Assembly: GCA_905181595.1 (NCBI GenBank)
Contig: CAJIYI010000001.1
Span: forward strand, 649,938-713,937
DNA: 64,000 bases
Source of the DNA: an uncultured SAR86 cluster bacterium
GTDB taxonomy: Bacteria; Pseudomonadota; Gammaproteobacteria; Magnimaribacterales; D2472
Direction of reading: 5' to 3'
Shown here piece after piece: positions 43,248-53,708 of the stretch. The translations under genes and the position numbers were made by a program. The notes beneath the pieces are model-generated. The model was not told where the DNA came from. It saw only the letters and a list, made by a program, of their open reading frames with translations, and did no database searches. Numbering within the stretch: position 1 is the stretch's first letter; the number at the start of each line of letters is the position of its first letter.

Positions 43248-44933
43248 ATGAAAGAGTATGACTACATTGTGGTAGGCGCGGGTTCTGCAGGAGCAATCGT
43301 TGCTGCGCGCCTCAGCGAAGATCCTAACTGCTCCGTATTGCTGTTGGAATATGGTGGCAGTGATCGCAGTGTGTTTATTCGCATGCCTTCGGCTCTGGGC
43401 ATCCCAATGAACAGTAAAAAATATAATTGGGGGTTCGAAAGCGCGCCAGAACCGCACTTAAATAATCGGCGTATGAACTGTCCTCGAGGAAAAGTGCTAG
43501 GCGGCACTTCATCTATAAACGGTATGGTATATGTGAGAGGCCATGCTCACGATTATGACGAATGGGAGGCCTGTGGGGCGGTTGGTTGGAACTATCAAAG
43601 TTGTTTGCCTTACTTTAAAAAGTTAGAGAGTCACGAGTGCGTTGCGAGTGAGTACGCTGGCAGTGACGGGCCTGTTTCGGTTAGTGGAGGCAACAACATG
43701 CGGAACCCACTCTACCGCGCGTTTATTGACGCTGGGGTCGATGCTGGATACGCCGAAACAGATGACTATAACGGTTTCCGACAGGAGGGCTTTGGACAAA
43801 AGTTTATGACGGTTGATCGTGGGGTACGTGCATCTACCAGTCATGCCTATCTGGACACGGCAAAAAAGCGCAGTAACTTGACACTATTAAAGCATGCCTT
43901 AGTGACTAAAGTTGTTTTTGACGACAAAACGGCAACAGGCATTCAATGCGAAGTTCGGGGCACAATGCAGACATTTGCCGCGCGACGTGAGGTAATCCTC
44001 TGTGCTGGGGCGATCGGATCGCCGCATCTACTGCAGGTGTCAGGCGTTGGGCCAGGTGAGGTGTTGCAGGCAGCTGGGATTAAAGTGGTACATGATTTGC
44101 CGGGAGTCGGAGAGAATCTGCAAGATCACTTAGAGTTCAATTTTCAATACCGCTGCAAACAGCCGATAAGCCTCAACAGTAAGTTGGGATTATTTAACAA
44201 GGCCCTGATTGGAGCGCGTTGGCTCTTGTTTAAAACGGGCTTAGGCCGAACGAATCACTTTGAATCTTGCGCGTTTATCCGGTCCAGAGCCGGAGTCAAG
44301 TGGCCTGACATTCAATACCATTTTTTGCCTGGCGCGATTACCTATGATGGCAAGGTGGCGTTTAAGGACCATGGCTTCCAAGTGCATGTTGGGCATAACA
44401 AGCCTACCAGTCGGGGTCATGTGAGGGCGGTATCTGAAGACGTAAAGCAGCATCCAGAAATACTGTTTAACTATCTGGAGACAGAGCAGGATAGGCAAGG
44501 ATTTCGAGATTGTGTACATTTAACCCGAGAAATTATGCGCCAGCCAGCAATGGATGCGTTCCGAGACGAAGTGATTCAGCCCCTGGCAGAGGTTCAAACC
44601 AATGATCAGATTGACGCCTTTGTTCGTGAGTCGGTTGACAGTGCCTATCATCCATCGTGTACCTGCAAGATAGGGGTTGATTCCATGGCGGTTGTCGATC
44701 CAGATCTCAGAGTGATAGGCTTGAAAAAATTGCGGATTGTCGATTCATCGGTTTTTCCCACGGTCCCCAATGGTAATCTCAATGGGCCCACCATGATGGT
44801 TGCTGAGCGCGGTGCGGATATAATCAAAGGCGTTACAGAGCCCTCGATTTCAGTGAAGGTATATACGGATCCCCAGTGGCAGAAACGGCAGAGGGAAGGG
44901 ACGCCTCGACGCGCAATAGTTGAAAAGGGCTGA
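43248..44933 (+). CDS. betA: choline dehydrogenase (GMC oxidoreductase)
   Basis: A 561-residue FAD enzyme. The dinucleotide motif GAGSAG is at 10-15, followed by [67 protein letters not shown], and [28 protein letters not shown], close to E. coli BetA. The catalytic His468 lies in [12 protein letters not shown], with NGNLNGPT downstream. It oxidises choline to betaine aldehyde; no betB gene is adjacent. The gene is intact and GC-richer than its neighbours (single lines of sequence reach about 50-55 percent GC), forming a probable acquired pair with the transporter. Confidence 0.92.
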   Translation: MKEYDYIVVGAGSAGAIVAARLSEDPNCSVLLLEYGGSDRSVFIRMPSALGIPMNSKKYNWGFESAPEPHLNNRRMNCPRGKVLGGTSSINGMVYVRGHAHDYDEWEACGAVGWNYQSCLPYFKKLESHECVASEYAGSDGPVSVSGGNNMRNPLYRAFIDAGVDAGYAETDDYNGFRQEGFGQKFMTVDRGVRASTSHAYLDTAKKRSNLTLLKHALVTKVVFDDKTATGIQCEVRGTMQTFAARREVILCAGAIGSPHLLQVSGVGPGEVLQAAGIKVVHDLPGVGENLQDHLEFNFQYRCKQPISLNSKLGLFNKALIGARWLLFKTGLGRTNHFESCAFIRSRAGVKWPDIQYHFLPGAITYDGKVAFKDHGFQVHVGHNKPTSRGHVRAVSEDVKQHPEILFNYLETEQDRQGFRDCVHLTREIMRQPAMDAFRDEVIQPLAEVQTNDQIDAFVRESVDSAYHPSCTCKIGVDSMAVVDPDLRVIGLKKLRIVDSSVFPTVPNGNLNGPTMMVAERGADIIKGVTEPSISVKVYTDPQWQKRQREGTPRRAIVEKG

Positions 44934-45003
44934 GTCTACAAAAAGAATGCACGTGCGAATTACCCACAGTGGAAGCTGAGGAAGAATCTATGGAATATGG
45001 ACA

Positions 45004-45381
45004 ATGAAGAAGTTTAAAACAATCTATTTTATCTATGATGCAGATGGTGGAATGTGGAATGGAATCAAATATTGGTATCAAAAGAATATCTTAGAAGAAG
45101 GCAGTGCGTGTGAGTTATGTGATATTTCTCACAGCAAATACTTTGTCAGACTAGAATGGTTGCAATTTATCAACGAACTCAAAAAAGAATACAAGGTGAA
45201 GGTATTGCACCGAAATGAGATTCCCAAAAATATTCAAGAAAAAAATTATTTATTTCCCTGTGTGATAGGTGAGACAGACAATGAATTAATACAAATTATA
45301 GATAAGATTGCATTCATAGACTGGGGCAAATCCACAAATGTAAAAGACTTAAAGGAATACTTCTCTCAGGCGATTGCATAA
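45004..45381 (+). CDS. conserved hypothetical protein with CxxC motif
   Basis: A 125-residue cytosolic protein. It begins TIYFIYDADGGMWNGIKYWYQKNI and carries SACELCDISHSKYFVRLEWLQFINEL, with a CxxC motif at about 37-40. The layout, a short strand, then C-x-x-C, then a charged helix, resembles an uncharacterised family whose N-terminus reads YxxDSGxxN and whose core has CxLCxxT. A thioredoxin-like fold is possible but unproven. Codon use returns to the AT-rich style of the window, so it lies outside the choline module. Confidence 0.6.
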   Translation: MKKFKTIYFIYDADGGMWNGIKYWYQKNILEEGSACELCDISHSKYFVRLEWLQFINELKKEYKVKVLHRNEIPKNIQEKNYLFPCVIGETDNELIQIIDKIAFIDWGKSTNVKDLKEYFSQAIA

Positions 45382-45459
45382 ATCCCAAAGATAAAATTAA
45401 TATAGTTTTTATTTAAACATACAGTGTTAATATTATTTGTTTAACTTAAGGAGAAATAG

Positions 45460-45946
45460 ATGAAGAATTTATCAATGTTATTTAGTCTGCTTGTCATATT
45501 TGCAGTGCAAGTTGACGCAGCACCATCAAAAGCTGAAGCAGAAGTTTCCAAAGCTTTTACTGAGTATTTTCAAGCACGCCAAAAGCAGGACTACAAAACT
45601 GTTGTAGCGCTAGAAAGTGCATCAGGAACCATGAACACTAACTCCGATGGAAGTTTTCATAAGCCTTTAAACAAGCAATCAGAAGCAGATTGGAAAGCAG
45701 GTACTTTGGGCGGAGCATTAGCAGACTTATCACCCAGATTTTACTGAACTATCCGATGACGTTGTGCACGTAAGATTTTATTACGAAGGTGTTATTGAGA
45801 CTCCTAGCGTAACTAGAGACTACAGAACCAGAGCATCCATGAACTGGGTTAAAGAGAGTGGAAAGTGGGTTGCTAAAACAATGCATTTTTCAGCAGCTAG
45901 TTTTGGTGAAGTGACAGTCACTCAAGCAAGCGACTTTGAAGACTAG
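45460..45946 (+). CDS. secreted NTF2/SnoaL-like protein, frameshifted
   Basis: AAGGAG precedes ATG 45460, which opens with a signal peptide (MKNLSMLFSLLVIFAVQVDA). The helix KAFTEYFQARQKQDYKTVVALES is typical for the NTF2-like cone fold. The frame ends at 45747, but the other frame reads QTYHPDFTELSDDVVHVRFYYEGV and continues through TRASMNWVKESGKWVAKTMHFS to the TAG at 45944-45946, so one indel near 45735 splits a protein of about 160 residues. Such domains bind small ligands or act as isomerases; no specific role can be given. Confidence 0.65.
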
Positions 45947-45957
45947 TTAGTTTTTCT

Positions 45958-47180
45958 TCAGGCCTCAGGTATCGCTTGAGGCCTGTTGATCCAAGGCAGG
46001 ATCAATATATTAATCACTGAATAAACCATTAAGCTGATAGCAACTTGAGCTAAGCTAATTTCAAGATACGCATACACACCCACCATCAGAAATAACGCAA
46101 GTCGCGTTGCTTCCATCACAAAACCTTTCTTTCCATCAAGCCACAGCGAAGTGCAATACATGGTGAATGCCATCATGGTAACGGTCACAAAAAGTTGTTG
46201 ATAATTTAATTCACCACTTTCTAATATAGTGAATCCAACGATAGCTCAATGCGAGCAACTGAAAGAAGGCATAGAACTTAATTTTGGTTGGGACCTTAGG
46301 ATTGTATTTTTTAAATGTTGCAGCATTAAAATCATCTTTTTCTGATGCCACTGAAAGTGAGGAAGGCTGCCAACCTGTTTTTGCAAAGGGCACAAAGAAC
46401 TTTTCTTTCCAGCTTTGCGCATACCAGATATCTTTAAACATCTTCACATAGACATGAAGGTTGGCCCAAATTGGATTAAATGTATTAATTTTGCCTCTGA
46501 TACCGTAGATGGGAGCCACTGCGTCATCTTCTTCTTTGTAGGTACCAAACATTCGATCCCAGATAATAAATACCCCACCGTAGTTCTTATCAATGTAGCT
46601 TTCGTTTTGTGCATGGTGAACGCGGTGATTTGAAGCCGTAACAAAAAAGTTTTCATACCAGCCCAGTTTAGGAATGTGCTCGCTGTGGACCCAGAATTGA
46701 TAAATAAGATTAACAGAGGCAACACTTATAAACACATAAGAGGGCACACCAATCAAAAACACTGGGATGTAAAAGACCCAAGTCACCAAGGCTCCAGTTC
46801 CAGTTTGCCTTAAGGCAGTGCTTAAGTTGTAATCTTCGCTTTGATGATGAGCCACATGAGACGCCCAAAATATTTGTCTTTCATGACTGATTCTGTGAAA
46901 CCAGTAATACAACAAGGTCGTACACCACAAACGCAAAGATCCATACCAGGGGTGAGCTCGCATCCATGCGCCATAAGCTATTGTTTGTTTCAATGAGATA
47001 AAAGACATAACCGCCAAGGCTAATAATGATTAACTTGTTTGCAGTTCTTAATGTGCCCATAAAAAGACTGCTAATTGCATCATTGAGTCGATAGGTATTC
47101 TTCTTTTTTACGATACCGTATGCCAGCTCAATTAATATGGCAATTAAAAAAAACGGAACTGCATAGGGTACATAATCCAT
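45958..47180 (-). CDS. sterol desaturase/fatty acid hydroxylase family membrane protein, two frameshifts
   Basis: Three fragments rebuild one di-iron membrane hydroxylase. The first (from 47180) has four TM segments and reaches IFAFVVYDL; after an indel near 46910 it continues LYYWFHRISHERQIFWASHVAHHQSEDYNLSTALRQT, then ASNHRVHHAQN, giving the HxxxH, HxxHH and HxxHH histidine clusters. A second indel near 46240 leads into FTILESGELNYQQLFVTVTMMAF and a TM-rich tail ending at 45958. It resembles alkylglycerol monooxygenase-like members of the family. It probably hydroxylates or desaturates a lipid in the inner membrane. Confidence 0.8.
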
Positions 47181-47187
47181 TTAAAAA

Positions 47188-47619
47188 TTAGGCAGGGTAA
47201 CTCTTGTGCATAGCTGTAAACCTAGAATAACAAACTCTTTTGCCGGCATCGTCTGTAATATCGATGTTCCAAACAGAAGTTGAGCCACCAATATGCACAG
47301 GCATTGCTTTAGCATAGACAAATCCTTCAGTCGGAGAAGAGAGGTGATTTGCATTGATTTCGATGCCTACCGGATATTTCTTTTCACTGTCCATCGATAG
47401 AGCAGCAGCAGTGCTTCCTAAGCTTTCAGCAAGCACACATGAAGCCCCGCCATGAAGAATTCCATAAGGTTGTTTAGTTTTCTCTATTACTGGCATCCTG
47501 GCAATAATGTAATCGTCTCCAATTTCAGTAAACTCGATGCCGAGATTTTTATCCATATTCACAGCAGAATCTTTTAAATCTTCAATTGAAAGCGGCTTAA
47601 ACCATATCGTGTTTTTCAT
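47188..47619 (-). CDS. hot-dog fold thioesterase (YdiI/PaaI type)
   Basis: A 143-residue single hot-dog protein. IIARMPVIEKTKQPYGILHGGASCVLAESLGSTAA carries the family's HGGxxxxxxExxGS segment, and EINANHLSSPTEGFVYAKAMPVHIGGSTSVWNIDITDDAGKRVCYSRFT matches DHNA-CoA/EntH/PaaI-type hydrolases. The catalytic base is the Glu of LAESLGS. It hydrolyses an acyl-CoA; menaquinone synthesis or housekeeping acyl-CoA hydrolysis are alternatives. It lies seven bases upstream of the desaturase gene, in the same operon. Confidence 0.88.
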   Translation of the reverse strand: MKNTIWFKPLSIEDLKDSAVNMDKNLGIEFTEIGDDYIIARMPVIEKTKQPYGILHGGASCVLAESLGSTAAALSMDSEKKYPVGIEINANHLSSPTEGFVYAKAMPVHIGGSTSVWNIDITDDAGKRVCYSRFTAMHKSYPA

Positions 47620-47698
47620 GCAATCATTTTATATCAATGTCAGAACAAGGAAAGCTTCTTTGTTTTTGATACACTAGCTTTTTTTAAAGATACCAATA

Positions 47699-49574
47699 AT
47701 GCTTTCATTCACTAATCTAGCTCTTCGCAGAGGCCCAAATCTTCTATTTGAAGATGTGTCTTTTGTGATTCATAGAGATAAGAAGGTTGGATTAATTGGA
47801 GCCAATGGGGCAGGGAAGACGAGTCTTTTTAAAATGATTACAGGTGAGTTGGACGTAGAGGATGGGTACTTGGACTATCCCCAAGATTTAAGAATTTCAT
47901 ATTTAGCGCAGGAAGTTGTTGGTACAGATCAAAGAGCAGTCGAATACGTTCTTGAGGGAGACAAACAACTCATAAAAATTCAGCAACAAATAAAATCCGC
48001 AGAAGCTAACGAGCAATTTGATAAGTTGGGTGAGTTACATGAGATTTTTAATTCTCTGGATGGTCACTCTGCTTTATCAAAAGCGGAGCAACTCATGGTT
48101 GGCTTGGGGTTCACTCAAGACGACTTGGGTAAAACTGTTAAAGATTTTTCAGGTGGCTGGAGAGTAAGATTGAACTTAGCAAGAACCTTGATGCAACCTT
48201 CGGATTTATTGCTGCTTGATGAGCCAACAAACCATTTGGATCTTGACGCCATTGTTTGGCTTTCAGATTGGATCAGATCATTTAAGGGTGCTTTGCTGCT
48301 TATCTCTCATGACAGAGAATTTTTAGATGAATGCGTTAATACCATTGCCCATATCAGCAAACAATCCATTGAACTCTACACAGGCAATTACTCTCAATTT
48401 GAAGAAGTGAAAGCTTTAAGGCTTGCCGAGGTAGCAGCCAGTTACAAAAAGCAACAACGTCAAATTGAGCACATGCAAGATTTCGTTAGACGCTTTAAAG
48501 CTAAAGCCACCAAAGCCAAGCAAGCCCAGAGCAGAGTTAAGGCATTAGAGCGCATGGAAGTCATTGCACCTGCACACGTGGACTCCCCGTTTCATTTTTC
48601 TATCCCTCAATCCGATAAGATTTCTGATCCCTTGCTTACTTTGGATCGAGCCAACTTAGGTTACTCAGAAAAAGTTCTTTCAAGCGTGAACATCAGCTTA
48701 CATCCAGGTGATCGAATAGGCCTTCTTGGACCCAATGGTGCTGGTAAATCTACCTTAATTAAAAGTCTCGTAGGGGCCATCTCACTGCTTGATGGAGATA
48801 GATTTGAAGGCAGCAATTTAAAAGTAGGTTATTTCTCTCAGCACCAAGTAGATGACTTAGATTTAACGAAAACAGCCTATCGAATGTATTCATCAGATGG
48901 ACACGCAAAAGACCGAACAACAGGTTCGAACCTACTTGGGTGGGTTTGATTTTAAGAACGATAAAGTTAAAGACTCCATAGAATTATTTTCTGGTGGAGA
49001 GAAAGCCAGGCTAGCACTGGCCATGATTGCCTATCAGAAACCCAACCTTTTACTTTTAGATGAGCCAACCAACCATTTGGACATGGAGATGCGTCAAGCA
49101 CTAACCATGGCGCTGCAATCTTTTGGTGGGGCTATCTTATTAATCTCTCATGACAGACATCTACTTGCCAACAATGTGGATCAATTTTTGTTAATCGACG
49201 ATGGAGAAGTTCAAGAATATGCTGGCGACCTGCAAGACTACAGCACAAGAATTCTAGCCAACCTCAGCAAATCTCATCCAAAAAAATCAGCAGGCAAGGC
49301 TAAGACTCCTGGCGCAAATAAAAAAGCAGACCAAAAACTGTTGCGTCAAATTAAAGCTGAGATTATGGGTGCTGAAAAAAGATTAAAACGTCTCCAAGAG
49401 AAAATTGGAGAAGTTGAGGCTGTATTGCAGTCACCCGATACGTACGACGGTAATTTCCAAGACGATCTGCATGATCTCATTAGAAATCAAACCGAACTCA
49501 AATCTCAGATAGAAGAGGTAGAGAAGGTTTGGCTAACTGCAAATGAAAAGTTAGAAGCTGCGCAATCAGATTAA
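47699..49574 (+). CDS. yheS: ABC-F family ATPase, frameshifted
   Basis: Two ABC cassettes with no TM segments. The first has Walker A GANGAGKT and FSGGWRVRLNLARTLMQPSDLLLLDEPTNHLD. The ABC-F linker FRAKATKAKQAQSR-like segment (RFKAKATKAKQAQSRVKALERMEVIAPAHVD) is close to E. coli YheS. The second has LLGPNGAGKS and, after an indel near 48885-48895, EQQVRTYLGGFDFKNDK and LFSGGEKARLALAMIAYQKPNLLLLDEPTNHLDMEM. A charged C-terminal coiled coil ends the protein. ABC-F proteins act on the ribosome to rescue stalled translation. The 3' end overlaps the convergent P450 by four bases. Confidence 0.92.
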
Positions 49575-50923
49575 AACTTAACAGGCATCTCTTGGATCGC
49601 ATGCACAAAATTATTCGGTGCAACTTTCCATTCACCGTTCATGTGAATATCAGGAAAACGCTGAAGTATTTGAGTGTAAGATTCTGCTAATTGCATTAAA
49701 GCCACAGGCTTCCCAACACAGGTATGACGACCAATACCGAAAGCTAGATGCTTGTCGGCATTCTCTCTTTCAATATCAAACTTATCAGGATTAGTAAAAA
49801 CAGATGGATCTCGATTTGCAGCTCCATACCACATGACAATTTTTTCTCCTGGGCCCATGAGCTGATCGCCGACTTGCGTTTCGCACGTTGTGGTTCTTCG
49901 CATATGCATAACAGGGGAAATCATTCGGATACACTCTTGAACAAAGTTCGGCATGAGATCCGGGTTATCAATTAATTTTTGACGTTGATCTGGGTTTTCA
50001 GTCAGCAGTTTAATCGCACCACTTAAGGTATTCCTCGTTGTGTCATTGCCAGCAAAGATTATTAGCAACCAAGAACCATCTAAGAATTCTTGGCTCAGTT
50101 GTTGCCCCTCAATTTCAGCATTAGCTATGGCTGAGAGCAAATCATCTTGAGGATTCTTACGCTTGCTGTTTAAGATATCTCTGCCGTACTCAAACATTTC
50201 ATCGATCATGTTGTTGAACATATCGATCATCTCTGTATTGACAGGTTCCTTGGTGTGCTCTGCATCCAATTCTTTTTTCATTTGATCCACTTGAATGTAT
50301 TGGGCAAGTTCCAAGAACTCCATCCAGGTAACAAGTTTTTGCCTGTCAGCTTCTGGAATTCCTAATATTTCTGAAAGGGTATAAATAGGCAGTTGTTGAG
50401 CAAAGTCATGCACAAAATTACATTCTCCTTTTGGTTCAATTGTATCTAAGAGGGCTGTAATCTTTGCGCTAACCTTCACTCTTAAATTAGAGACATAATC
50501 TGGTTTAAAAAACGGCATGTGCTCGCGTCGAAGATTGATGTGAAGAGCCCCATCAAGATTGAGCATGTGATCAATTGCTGATCGCCATAATTTTGGATGA
50601 CGTCTATCTTCTCTGCCAAGAGTCATCATGGTCCCTGTGCCCATTTGTGATGAGAAAGTTGAAGGATCCGATGAGACTTTTAGAATATCGGCATGGTTTG
50701 TTAGCGACCAAAACCCAGGTTCAATATCTCCAACCATCGGAGGATGCCAAAAGACCGGAGCCTGATCTCTCATTTCTTTAAATTCCTTAATCGGCTGACC
50801 TTTGGTAAATAGATCTAGGTCCGTTAAATTAATGGTGGTTTTAAAATCATGAGCCGCAGGGTGCTGCCTTTTGTTAAATGTTGAGTTGGCAATTTCTTTG
50901 CTAATTGATAGTGGGCTGCTCAT
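49571..50923 (-). CDS. cytochrome P450
   Basis: A 450-residue soluble bacterial P450. The I-helix oxygen motif is LLIIFAGNDTTRNTLSGA, the K-helix ExxR is ECIRMISPVMHMRRTT, and the haem loop is LAFGIGRHTCVGKPVA with Cys402 as thiolate ligand. The N-terminus has no membrane anchor. It is similar in style to the CYP107/CYP125/CYP142 type hydroxylases used on sterols, terpenes or fatty acids, and would need ferredoxin partners, none of which are adjacent. Its ATG shares a base with the M16 peptidase stop, so the two are co-transcribed. Confidence 0.93.
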   Translation of the reverse strand: MSSPLSISKEIANSTFNKRQHPAAHDFKTTINLTDLDLFTKGQPIKEFKEMRDQAPVFWHPPMVGDIEPGFWSLTNHADILKVSSDPSTFSSQMGTGTMMTLGREDRRHPKLWRSAIDHMLNLDGALHINLRREHMPFFKPDYVSNLRVKVSAKITALLDTIEPKGECNFVHDFAQQLPIYTLSEILGIPEADRQKLVTWMEFLELAQYIQVDQMKKELDAEHTKEPVNTEMIDMFNNMIDEMFEYGRDILNSKRKNPQDDLLSAIANAEIEGQQLSQEFLDGSWLLIIFAGNDTTRNTLSGAIKLLTENPDQRQKLIDNPDLMPNFVQECIRMISPVMHMRRTTTCETQVGDQLMGPGEKIVMWYGAANRDPSVFTNPDKFDIERENADKHLAFGIGRHTCVGKPVALMQLAESYTQILQRFPDIHMNGEWKVAPNNFVHAIQEMPVKF

Positions 50924-53643
50924 TATTTAATCACCTTAACTTCACCAAGGCCTAGCGCTCTAATTGGCTCTTCTATCTTAGATAGATCGCCAACTATTAA
51001 CCAAGTCCATTGATTGGGTTTAATATATTTTTGAGCCTTTGCTTGAACTTGAGTGAGCGAAGGCTCATCAAGTAATGCAGGCAATTGATCCAAGTAATCA
51101 AGATCACGATCGTAGGTAACAATTCCAGATACTCCGCCTTTTAGAGCTCCTAGCGTTTCAAATTGCCCAGGCAGTCTGAGTGTTTTGGATGCTTTGCCTT
51201 TAGCAAGCTCATCTTGTGTGATCGGCTTAGTTGATAGGTAGTCTGAATACTCTTTAACAATTTCAGCCATTGATTCAGATGTTTTGTCCGTTTGAACAGG
51301 CGCTGTGACCAGCATAGCTCTTTGTCCTTTGGCATCTCCAAGTCTTGTTCTTACTCCATAAGACCAACTCTTGTCCTCTCTAAGGTTCATGTTTAGCCTG
51401 GCAGTAAAACTTCCGCCAATAGCATAATTCATGTAATCGATCTCGATCTCTTCATCCGTTGCTGAAGGCGGTAATAATTGACCAGCCACAATATAGGATT
51501 GTTGAGCATTTGGCTTATCAATCAAATAAATGGTTCTGGTATTTGGCAATTCAACCGTTGTTAATGCTTTGAGACCTGAATCTGAATTTGCAGACCAATC
51601 ACCAAATTTACTTTCGAGCAGATCAACAAGCTCATCCATCTCAATATCACCTGCTACAGCAAACGTAAGATGAGCAGAATTAATAGCTCTGCTATGGACG
51701 TCCATAATATTTGCCCGAGTAATAGATGAAATAGTCTCAGAGATTCCGCTGCCAGTTAATGGCTTACCGTAAGGATGGTTATCACCATACAAGAGCTTGC
51801 CAATATTTCTGTAAGCGATAGAAGCAGGTCTATTTTCCTCTTGAATAATTCCGGCCAATGTTTCTTTTTTAATGCGCTCAATTTCTTTTTCTGGAAACGT
51901 AGGGTTGATCAATGCTTCTTTTGCTAAATCTAAAGTTTGAGATAGGTTCGCTTTTAAAGAAGATAAGGTCGCAACAGATGTATCTAGACCAGAACCGAAT
52001 CCAAGATTTGAGCCAAGAGAATCAAGCACTTCATCAAATTCTAGGGATGAATATTTTTTCGTTCCTTCATTCAACATGCCCATCATAAAATTCGTATAGC
52101 CCAGCTCATCGTTATTTTCTTGAGCGTAACCAAAATTAAATTGAAAATTCATTTCAACCAAAGGAACGCCTTTGCGTTGGGCTAAAACAACTTTAGCTCC
52201 ATTAGACAACGTTGCAGTTTGCAATGTTGGAAATTGAAACTCTACTTTTTCTGTTGGGAAGGGGATGCCTGCAGATCTATCAAGATCTGTTTCACCAACG
52301 CTGTATTTATCGGTTGGAAGAATGGTTAGGACATAAGGAGTGTCATCTATCCACTTCGCAAAAGTAGCTTTCATCTTTGATGGTGTGACAGCATCTAAAT
52401 ATGCCGCATTTTTTTGATAGCACCCTGGGTCACCAGTGTATGTTTGGCAAGTAGCCAACAAATCTGACTTTCCACCAAATCCACCTATTCTTTGAATTCC
52501 TCTGATAAAACCTGCAAGTATTTTTGTTTTCTCAGCTTTTAATAGTTTGGGGTTAGGACCTCTTTTAGTGAATTCAGCCATTACATCGTCCATAGCTGCC
52601 TCTACTGTTGCAGGATCAACTCCGGCCACAACATCAGCAACAATAAAAAACATTCCTGCTATCTCACGATCATAATAAAATGATGAAACGCTTGTTGCTA
52701 TTTGTTGTTCATAAACTAGTTCTTTGTAAAGAGGAGAGTTTTTACCACCCACCAATACACTTGAAGCAAGATCAAAATGAGCCGCTGCTTCTGTGTCTCT
52801 TTCTGGTACGTTCCATATCTTGTAAATTCTAGCCTGAGGCACATCATCAAACATGACCTCTCTTTTTTCTTCTGAACGTTTTGCAATCCACTTTTCTGGT
52901 TTTATTAGCGGAGGTCCAGATGGAATATCTGCGAAGTACTTAGCGACTTTAAGCTTGGCTGTCTCAAGGTCAATATCACCCGCCAACGCTAATACTGCAT
53001 TGTTAGGTCCATAGTAAGTTTTGAACCAGTCTTGAACATCTTCAAGCGAAGCTGCATCTAAATCATCCATTGAACCAATAGTTGACCATGAGTAAGGGTG
53101 TCCTTTCGGGAAAGCAGATTCACTGATTCTTGTGAACGCCTTTCCGTAGGGTTGGTTTTCACCTTGACGCTTCTCGTTTTGCACCACACCTCTTTGCTCA
53201 TCAAGTTTCTCTTGATCGACAACACCAAGAAGGTGACCCATGCGATCAGACTCCATCCACAAAGCTAAATCGAGAGCATTGGTAGGTACGTTTTGAAAGT
53301 AATTAGTTCTATCGGAGTTGGTTGTTCCGTTTTGATCAGTCGAACCTATTTTTTCAAACGGTTCAAAATATTCATTGTTGTAGTTCTCAGTTCCATTAAA
53401 CATGAGATGTTCGAATAAATGAGCAAAGCCAGTCTTGCCTAATTTTTCATTTTTGGAGCCAACGTGATACCAGACATTAACAGCAACCATGGGAACTTTC
53501 TTGTCCTCATGAACGATAACTGTCAATCCGTTATCAAGCTTAAAGGACTCATATTTAATCTCAGGTAACTCTGCAAGCGATGACGCTTGAATAGAGATGA
53601 TAAACATTATGTTAATAACAGATGCTTGAAATAATTTATTCAT
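50923..53643 (-). CDS. secreted M16 family zinc peptidase (two-unit)
   Basis: A 906-residue pitrilysin/insulinase-family protein with signal peptide. The active unit has the inverted zinc motif HLFEH (His75, Glu78, His79), then EESDRMGHL-type and VVQNEKRQGENQPYG with the distal glutamate. The second half (from about residue 460: FQFPTLQTATLSNGAKVVLAQRKGVPLVEMNFQF) is the non-catalytic M16 partner unit with NLREDKSWSYGVRT. It degrades peptides in the periplasm. It is head-to-head with the M28 peptidase gene across a 65-base gap, a likely pair in peptide use. Confidence 0.93.
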   Translation of the reverse strand: MNKLFQASVINIMFIISIQASSLAELPEIKYESFKLDNGLTVIVHEDKKVPMVAVNVWYHVGSKNEKLGKTGFAHLFEHLMFNGTENYNNEYFEPFEKIGSTDQNGTTNSDRTNYFQNVPTNALDLALWMESDRMGHLLGVVDQEKLDEQRGVVQNEKRQGENQPYGKAFTRISESAFPKGHPYSWSTIGSMDDLDAASLEDVQDWFKTYYGPNNAVLALAGDIDLETAKLKVAKYFADIPSGPPLIKPEKWIAKRSEEKREVMFDDVPQARIYKIWNVPERDTEAAAHFDLASSVLVGGKNSPLYKELVYEQQIATSVSSFYYDREIAGMFFIVADVVAGVDPATVEAAMDDVMAEFTKRGPNPKLLKAEKTKILAGFIRGIQRIGGFGGKSDLLATCQTYTGDPGCYQKNAAYLDAVTPSKMKATFAKWIDDTPYVLTILPTDKYSVGETDLDRSAGIPFPTEKVEFQFPTLQTATLSNGAKVVLAQRKGVPLVEMNFQFNFGYAQENNDELGYTNFMMGMLNEGTKKYSSLEFDEVLDSLGSNLGFGSGLDTSVATLSSLKANLSQTLDLAKEALINPTFPEKEIERIKKETLAGIIQEENRPASIAYRNIGKLLYGDNHPYGKPLTGSGISETISSITRANIMDVHSRAINSAHLTFAVAGDIEMDELVDLLESKFGDWSANSDSGLKALTTVELPNTRTIYLIDKPNAQQSYIVAGQLLPPSATDEEIEIDYMNYAIGGSFTARLNMNLREDKSWSYGVRTRLGDAKGQRAMLVTAPVQTDKTSESMAEIVKEYSDYLSTKPITQDELAKGKASKTLRLPGQFETLGALKGGVSGIVTYDRDLDYLDQLPALLDEPSLTQVQAKAQKYIKPNQWTWLIVGDLSKIEEPIRALGLGEVKVIK

Positions 53644-53708
53644 GAATTAGTGCCCCAATAATTTGAAAATATATTTTATACTTTAGTTAAAACAATATAC
53701 AGATCATC

